DNA from: Humulus lupulus
Lineage: Eukaryota; Streptophyta; Magnoliopsida; Rosales; Cannabaceae
Length of the DNA: 64,000 bases
Reading direction: 5' to 3'
Assembly (NCBI RefSeq): GCF_963169125.1
Contig: NC_084798.1
Location: 196,597,481-196,661,480, forward strand
Positions 57,190 through 64,000 of this stretch are shown one piece after another. Under the pieces are notes generated by a model, which made no database searches, was not told the origin of the DNA, and worked only from the letters and a program-made list of their open reading frames with translations. The position numbers were made by a program, and so were the translations under genes. How positions within the stretch are numbered: position 1 is the stretch's first letter; the number at the start of each line of letters is the position of its first letter.

Positions 57190-57660
57190 CCCCTGGACAT
57201 CGTTCGTTTGGGGTGGGGCCAGCCTGGGCTTGGTCCTCTTTATTATACCTCGGACAACGTTCGTCCGGGACGGGACCAACCTGAGGCTTGATCCTTTTTC
57301 TTAAACCTCCGGACATCGTTTTTTTGGGGTGGGACCAGCTTGAGGCTTGGTCCTTTTTCTTATACCCCCGGACATCGTTCGTTCGGGGCGAGACCGGCCT
57401 GAGGCTTGGTCCTTTTTCTTATACCCCCGGACATCGTTCGTTCGGGGCGGGACCAGCCTGAGGCTTGGTCCTTTTTCTTATACCCCCGGACATCGTTCGT
57501 CCAGGGTGGGACCAGCCTGAGGCTTGGTCCTTTTTATAATACCCCCGGACATCGTTCGTCCGGGGCGGGACCAGCCTGAGGCTTGGTCCATGGGGTTTGT
57601 ACCCCTAGACCTTGCCGGTCTGGGTCGGGATTAGGCCTGAGCCTTGCGTCCCCCCTAGTA
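57190..57660. repeat. 59-bp hairpin-forming tandem array of element 3
   Basis: About eight units with period 59 bp (GACATCGTT at 57253 as GACAACGTT, then 57312, 57371, 57430, 57489, 57548). Each unit holds GGACCAGCCTGAGGCTTGGT followed by CC, an imperfect palindrome with stem GGACCA/TGGTCC and inner GCCT/AGGC. The array lies between the converging 3' ends of the accessory gene (+) and pol (-). Confidence 0.92.
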
Positions 57661-57850
57661 TCTATTCATACCGGAGATACCCCCCCAAGTGAGCGGAGAC
57701 AGGTCTGGGTCACTTGAGTAGAATTTTCATTGTTTTGATAATATTTATTTAGGGCGTTCTGTACATGCCATTTTTATTATTCAAGGAATCGCCCTGAGGC
57801 GTACATTATTTACAACGAAAATATAAAAATGGAACATGTTCTCCTGACTA

Positions 57851-59380
57851 CTAATAGTATTTACAGAGATGTTTCGCGTTCCAGGCTCTTGGGACTTCTG
57901 TGCCATCGAGCCGCTTTAAACGGTATGTTCTGGGGCACACTTCGTACTGGATTTCGTATGGCCCTTCCCAATTCGGGCCCAAAACCCCTACTCCCGGATC
58001 TTGGGTAGTGGGGAAGACTCTCGCAAGACCAGATCGCCGGTTTCGAACCTTCGGCTTTTTACTTTTGAGTTGAAATGCAGAGCGATCCTGCCTTGGTACA
58101 TCTTCAGCTGCACTTGTGACTCTTCCCGGATCTCCTTGATGAGATCTAGGTATTCCTAGAGTAAGGCGTGGTTCTGGGCGGGATCATACGTGTCTCTTCG
58201 ATGAGACAGGATGGTCGTTTTGACGGGGATGACGGCTTCGCATTCGTAGACCATGGAGTAAGGAGTGTGCCCGGTAGAGGTCCTTTCGGTGGTCCAGTAA
58301 GCCCATAACACGCGAGGAAACTCTTCGAGCCACTTGCTCTTGCAGGCTTGGAGTTTTTTCTTTAACGTCCCTTTCAAGATTTTATTGACGACCTCTGCCT
58401 ACCCATTTGCTTGGGGCCTGGCGACCACGGAGAAGCTTTTGACGATACCATGTCTTTCACAGAAATCCGTGAAGTGGGTGCTGTCGAACTGCTTCCCGTT
58501 ATCGGATACAATCTTGTAGGGGAGCCCGTACCGACACACGATATTGTTGATGATGAAACCCAGGGCCTTCTTTGAGGTGATTGTACTCATGGGTTCCGCC
58601 TCAACCCACTTGGTATAGTAGTCGACGGCCACGATGGCGTATTTCATCCCTCCTTTCCTGGCCGGGAGCGATCCTACCATATCGATCCCCCACACCGCAA
58701 AAGGCCAGGGGCTTGTCATCAGGGTTATTTCTATTGACGGGGCTCCTGGGACCTTCGTGTATCTTTGGCACTGCTCGCACTTGCGGACGAAGTCAATACA
58801 GTATTTTTTCATGGTTGGCCAGAAATATCCTTGGCGCATGATCTTTTTGGATAGACTGAGTCCGACTGTATGGTCTCCGCAGAAGCCTTCATGAACTTCA
58901 TGCATGATTGCGCTCAGTTCGATCCCGGACACGCATCTGAGGTATGGCATGGATAACCCCCTGCGGCAGAGCTTTCCATCCATCATAACGTATCTGTGGA
59001 CCTGGTACTCAAGCTTCCTAGCTGCGGCCTTATTTGCTGGCAACCCGCCGGTTGTCAGATAGTGGATAAGGGGTCCCATCCAGGACGTGGAGTGGTCAAC
59101 GGCGTTGATCGCGGAGACTCGAATGCTTGGCATAGGGAGATGGTTAACGGGGACCAGTCCGGACAGCTCCACTTCAGCATCGGTGGCTAGTTTCACTAGT
59201 GTGTCCGCGAACACTTTCTGCTCTCTAGGGATCTGGCGGATGGAATGCCTCTTGAACGTTTGCAGCAGTTCTCTCGTCTGAGCTATGTAAGCCATCATTC
59301 TTTCCCCTTTGGTTTGATATCCTCCCGAGACTAATCTGACAACCAGCTGGGAATCGCTATAGATCTCCAAGTTCGCGGCC
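57851..59380 (-). pseudogene. Integrase and linker of element 3
   Basis: On the - strand: HEVHEGFCGDHT and CEQCQRY give the HHCC finger, WGIDMVGSLPARKGG the first Asp and SDNGKQFDS the second. PQANG is followed by TAG (58401-58399), then AEVVNK, which carries the catalytic Glu. The TAG is at the same codon as in element 2. The C-terminal part (FETGDLVLRE, VLGPNWEGPYEIQY) follows with small frame changes and ends at a TAG at about 57853-57851. Part of the linker upstream is open to about 59380. Confidence 0.85.
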
Positions 59381-59700
59381 CCTACTTCTCGAGCCAGACG
59401 CAACCTGGCCAGCATGGCCTCGTGCTCGGCCTCGTGTTCGACGCCTTGTAGTGGAAACACAAGGCATTTTGCAACTGGTGTCCTTGGGGCGACACTAGGA
59501 TGATTCCGGCCCCTGCTCCATTTTTGTTCGAGGCCCCGTCCACGAACACCTTCCATACGGGTGCCGCGGGGTCCGCGGGATCGTCCCCCTCGGTGATCCC
59601 AGAACACTCCACGATGAAATCGGCTAGGGCTTGCCCTTTGATTGAGACTCTAGGAACGTAGGCTATATCGAATTGACTCAGTTCCATAGCCCACTTTAAG
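59381..59700 (-). pseudogene. Second RNase H of element 3, frameshifted
   Basis: WKVFVDGASNKNGAGAG (first Asp block) lies near 59545-59495 on the - strand. After KASN at about 59435 the frame shifts by one base, and the Glu block EHEAEHEAMLARLRLARE and the Asp block YSDSQLVVRLV continue in the neighbouring frame. The last block is ADTLVKLAT. Confidence 0.82.
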
Positions 59701-60917
59701 AGTCTCCCTGATGACTTGGGTTTCTATAACACTTACCGCAAGGGGTGGTTGGTCAGAACTTTTATGGTGTGGGCATGGAAGTAAGGCCAGAGTTTTCAGG
59801 ACGCCATCAGCAGACAAAATGTCAACTTTTCAATCAACGGATATCATGACTCGACCCCCAACAACCTTTTGCTCACGTAGTACACCGGGAGCTGGGATTT
59901 TTCCTCCTCCCGCACTAGTGCGGCGCTGATCGCGTGCTTGGTCATGGCCAAATAGAGATATAGAGGTTCCCCGTCCACCGGTTTTGCCAATATTGGCGCT
60001 CGGGCCAGGTGCTCTTTTAGCTTTTGAAAAGCTTCTTTGCACTCGACTGACCATTCAAAACGTTGGCTTCCCCGAAGAACATTGAAGAACGGGATGCACT
60101 TTTCCGTGGCCTTAGAGACGAAACGGCTTAGGGCGGCTATCCGCCCGGTCAGACTCTGCACGTCTTTATGCTTTCGGGGAGAGGGCATATCGATCAGTGC
60201 CTTGATCTTGTCCAGATTGGATTCTATTCCCCGGAAGCTCACTATGAACCCCAAGAACTTCCCGAAGGCCAAACCGAAAGTGCATTTCTTGGGATTCAGC
60301 TTCATCCCATATTTTCGAATGACCGCGAAGGCCTCGGCCAGGTCATCTGAATGTTTCCCGGAGGTCTTAGATTTGACCAGCATGTCGTCAATGTAGACTT
60401 CCATGTTTCGCCCTAACTGGGTCCGGAACATTCGGTTGATGAGCCTCTGATAGGTGGCTCCGGCGTTTTTGAGCTTGAAGGGCATGAAAATGTAGTAGTA
60501 TATCCCCTTGTCGGTTTGGAAACTGCTATGATCCTGATCTGCCACATGCATAGAAATCTGATTGTAGCTAGAGTAAGCGTCCATGAAGCTTAAGATCTCC
60601 TACCCGGATATTGCATCCACCAACACCTGATCGATCCGGGGAAGCGGGAAGCAATCTTTAGGGTAAGCCTTGTTGAGATCCGTGAAATCGATGCATGTCC
60701 TCCATGTCCCATTTGGCTTTTGTACCAAAACGGGGTTGGCCAGCCATACAGGGTATACAGCTTCGTGGATGAAGTTGATCGACAACAACTTTTGTACTTC
60801 CAGCTTGAGGGCCTCGACCCTCTCCGTTCCCAAGGGCCTTCGTTTCTGCCGGACCGGGGTTGCGTCTGGGTTGATGTTCAATGCATGGCAGATGATGTTA
60901 TGGTCGATCCCCATCAT
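59701..60917 (-). pseudogene. Reverse transcriptase and Ty3-type RNase H of element 3
   Basis: On the - strand from 60917: VWLANPVLVQKPNGTWRTC, MDAYSSYNQISMHVADQ, MPFKLKNAGATYQRLINRM and catalytic YIDDML with YIDD at 60395-60384. Then GRIAALSRFVSKATEKC and the RNase H start LYLYLAMTKHAISAALV, again without a clear first catalytic Asp. Stops lie near 60600 and 59844, and several follow to 59700. Mutations are few enough for the fold to be obvious. Confidence 0.87.
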
Positions 60918-61012
60918 ATCTGAATGAGACCAGGCTAGAATATCCTGGTTCTCCTTTACTTGGGCGATTATGGCGGCTTGGACCCTTGCTGGCAGATTTT
61001 TCTCAACTTGGA

Positions 61013-61699
61013 TTACCCTGGTCGGATCTCATCCATGGGCTCCAGGACGCGGTCGTCTCCTATCCTCGGGTCCAGCTCGTCCTCCTCACGAACCATTCTT
61101 CCAACCGGGGGAGGAGGAACCGGGCTGTCGAATTCCTCGAAGGGTTCTTCCCGGACCATGTAGATTGGCCGGGAGGACACGTGGTAACATTTACGGGAGC
61201 TCTTCTGATCTCCTCGGACTGTTCCCACCCCTCCGTTATCACAAGGAAATTTCATGCAAAGATGACGGATGGAGGTGATCGCCCCGAACTCGACTAATGT
61301 GGGTCGGCCGAAAATGACATTGTAGGTAGTGGGACAATCCACTACCACAAACGTGCATAACTTGAATGAGTGTTGCAACTGGCTCCCCAATGTTACGAGC
61401 AACTAGATTTTTCCCATGGGGAGTAGTGTGTCCCCATTGAAGCTGTAGATCTAGGTTGGGCACGATGCCAGATCCGCTTTGGTCAAGCCAATTGTGGCGA
61501 AGGTGGGCTTGAATAGGAGGTTGACGGAGCTTCCGTCGTCCACCAACACCTGGGAGACCAGCTTGTTGGCGATCTGGGCGTCTATGAACAGGAGGTCATG
61601 ATGCGGGAAATGGACGTTACGGGCATCGTTCTCTGTGAAGGTGATAGGGAGGTTCATCAGCTTCGGGTGCTGAGTCGGGGCCTGGACCAGGGTGCACAC
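61013..61699 (-). pseudogene. Protease region of element 3
   Basis: On the - strand, ARNVHFPHHDLLFIDAQIAN leads to VLVDDGSSVNLLFK (Asp-Asp-Gly-Ser active site) near 61560-61520. A stop follows at about 61451, then VVVDCPTTYNVIFGRPTLVE and IRHLCMKFP complete the fold. The downstream acidic stretch (EEDELDPRIGDD) is the usual link to RT. Confidence 0.8.
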
Positions 61700-64000
61700 C
61701 TCCTAGTCGTGGTCGAGCTCGCTAATGTAGCATTTTTGATCATTCCGGGACGGTCCTCCCAGGTGAGGCCCGCCCGAAATGGTGGCCACATGGCCGTCCA
61801 CTCGGGGGGTGCCGTCCCAGATGGATACGACATTCCAGGTCCGGGTGCTTGCACAACGGGGACCCCTTGAGGGGCCTGTGCCGCCGGGACCTTTTCATAT
61901 CCTCCCTGAGGCGGATATGCTCCAGGGGCACCCGAGATTGTGGGTTATCCGGGAACTGCTGACAGGCCCGGGACCCCCACGGGCATTCTGACCCACTGGT
62001 GGAGATGCCCCAGCTTGATCAAATTCTCGATCTCATCCTTGAGCTATTAGCATTCTTCTGTCGTGTGGCCCACATCCTTATGGTCAGCGCACCGTTTATT
62101 GGTATCCTTCAGATTCCTCCCTCCTTTGAACATGGGGGTAGGCTTCCGGTAGTGAACCGCCCTTTTTGTGGCCAGGAAGATGTTCTCCCTAGTGTCCACC
62201 AAATTGGTGTATTCTGAATACTGGGGCTCGTAGCCCCTATTTCCTTTCTTAGCCGGCTCAGAGCGATTTTTGCCTTTGCCAGACCTCTTGCCCCGGGAGG
62301 GGTTTACACTCGCCTCAGTTCCCCCTGCCTAGGACTACTGGGCGGAGTTGTACCCAATCGGTGCAGGTCCATATCCAGAAAAGGGGGCAGACCGGACCGG
62401 GGTGTATCCCGAAGAAGCAGGACCGTACACTGTTGGCGTGGTGAAGGTCACCCCGGGCACAGCCACCGAACCTGGGGCAATTGGGGGAGTGACGTAGGGC
62501 TATGCTGGGAACTGTACCCTGTATCCCGGGAACGCCTGGGCATTGGGCGGAGGTGCCGGCTGCCATCCGAATGCCTGGATCTGAGCCTCCTCTCAGTTGA
62601 TGAATCCCTGGGCCCTCCTTATGAATTCCTCTAGGGTAGCCGCCTTGCTACGCTGGATGTCATCCCAGAGGGAGGACCCAGCCCGAATCCCAGATTGTAA
62701 TGCCACCAGGCGTTGCCCATCGTCCACCTTGGTCTTAGAGGCCTCTTTGGTGAAACGTTGGATGTAGGCCCTAAGGGTCTCCGCGGGGAGTTGCTTAAGG
62801 TTGGCGAGGGCACTGATTTGCATATCCATTCTCATGGTGGCCACAAACTATTTGCGAAACATTGATTGTAACCCTGACCAAGATTGGATGGATCCTGGCT
62901 TGAGTCTCTTCCACCACTCCTCTGCGGGACCGCCTAGAGTGATCGAAAAACAAAGGCACTTGCCGTCATCACTAACGTGGGCCACAGTCATAAGTCAGTT
63001 GTACCGGGACAGATGATCCCTGGGGTCGGTGTTCCCGGTATAGGCAGTGAGACTTGGCATCCTGAACCCCTTGGGGAGCACAGCGTCCAGAATGTGCCTC
63101 GCACAGGGCTCTTTCTCCTCCTCTTCGGAATCGGTGTCCGCTCCTTCCTGTTTGCGGACTAAGCGGTCTGTGACTGTTTTCAAGGCGGCCAGCTGCTCCA
63201 TGAGCTGCCTGGCCATGCCATCCACTAGGGGAGCCCTCTCATTCCTCCCGTCGTTGATGTTGTTCCTAAGGTCGCCACCTCGGGGGCAGATCTTTTCTTT
63301 ACAGGCCCACTATTTCTGAGCATTCAACCTATCGCGCAGGTTCACCCAGGATGTGTCGTCCCCAGAGCTAAAGGTGTGAGGCTCCTTGTTACGTGGGCGT
63401 TCCTAGTGATTTTTGTCTACTGAAGCACTGGGATGCAAAGACCTTTCCCGTCCGGCTTGCCCCGGGGCATACCGGGGCTTGGTACCCTACAGGCCGCATC
63501 CCCTGCGGATTGGTCGGGCGGCCCTATCCTGGGACGGGGCACACCTTCTCTTTCCAAGGGAGTGGCCGAGGACGGGTCCTGGTTCTCTGGACCGGCGGGG
63601 GGGGGGGGGGGGGTGTTTCCCCTGGCCCTCTTTTTCTCCATGTCCGAGTTTCCCCGGCCTGGCTCAGGAGCCTGTCCTGGGGGAGGGACCGGCCTCGCAT
63701 CTTCAGGGGCTCCGGTTCTAGCCTGCGGAGCGGGCTGTTGCTCTCCCAGATGCGGGCCAGCTAGGGGATTGGTCGCCGGACCCTGCACAGCTATGAAAGC
63801 CTGCAAGGCTTGGAGGGACTCTTGCATCCGTCGAGATGCCTCCGCCTGCTCAGCAATCCTGGCTTCCTGGTCCATGACTTGCTGCCTTAGTCTAGTTACT
63901 TCCAGATCCTCCTGGTTGGGGTCCACTCCTCCTGGGATCTCGGGATCCTCAGCTTCATCGTGGTACTCCCCCTCATTCCCCTCCTCTTCCTCGTAATAGT
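61700..64000 (-). pseudogene. Gag of element 3, several stops, N-terminus outside window
   Basis: The frame enters from beyond 64000. On the - strand: coiled, Gln/Arg-rich VTRLRQQVMDQEARIAEQ, a Pro-rich stretch encoded by a long G run at about 63597-63613, then the Gag core (TDPRDHLSRYN, QLPAETLRAYIQRFTKEAS, IRAGSSLWDDIQRSKA). Near 62090-62045 is a zinc knuckle of the same C-x2-H-x4-H-x4-C type (CADHKDVGHTTEEC) followed by two stops. Other stops occur near 63417, 62996, 62850, 62593 and 62480. Confidence 0.82.

Larger units (their letters stand above)
51677..64000 (-). mobile_element. Tat-type Ty3/gypsy retrotransposon 3, reverse orientation, right end outside window
   Basis: On the - strand, from right to left: gag, protease, RT, RNase H, second RNase H, integrase, hairpin repeat array, a + strand gene, 3' LTR. 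All coding parts have some stops or frameshifts but are much better preserved than element 1. It belongs to a different family from element 2, with only domain-level similarity. It is inserted in a copia-type LTR. The 5' LTR is beyond 64000. Confidence 0.92.

Overview
The window looks like a repeat-rich stretch of a dicot-type plant nuclear genome. It holds one recognisable host gene, a seven-exon basic helix-loop-helix (bHLH) transcription factor at about 24.4-27.3 kb, in AT-rich DNA surrounded by transposable elements. I saw no rRNA, tRNA, CRISPR array or bacterial-type operon. Species was not determined.

Layout. (1) 1-12,760: an old Ty3/gypsy element of Tat type on the + strand, entering from the left. 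Its gag-pol is decayed, its antisense gene is decayed, and its 3' LTR carries a nested solo LTR (9,820-12,204, target duplication AATAT). (2) 14.4-19.6 kb: a heavily decayed Ty1/copia element with a 3' LTR. (3) 20,624-22,849: a second solo LTR of the same family as the first. (4) 24,437-27,261: the bHLH gene. (5) 29,111-48,091: a CACTA (En/Spm) DNA transposon with terminal inverted repeats, subterminal repeats, a 3-bp AGA duplication and decayed TNP1-like and TNP2-like genes on the - strand. It is split by a young Tat-type LTR retrotransposon (34,431-47,076, target duplication ATAAT, LTRs about 1.2% different). (6) 48.1-48.9 kb: a MITE-like inverted-repeat element. (7) 50,561-51,676: a copia-type LTR cut by a third Tat-type element that runs on the - strand from 51,677 past the right edge.

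How the parts work together. All three Tat-type elements share one plan. Gag-pol (with a Ty3-type RNase H plus an added second RNase H) is read one way. A separate gene, with its own TATA-like sequence and several introns, is read the opposite way from near the 3' LTR. The two genes converge on an array of short hairpin-forming tandem repeats. In the young middle element the antisense gene can be read as a phase-consistent model of four coding exons (about 776 codons), with one damaged splice donor. It encodes a putative gypsy-type transposon domain, a proline-rich linker, a coiled coil and a conserved C-terminal motif. Extra antisense ORFs in Tat elements are known. The intron and promoter architecture conserved in three diverged copies, and the hairpin array at the convergence point, are the most interesting signals here.
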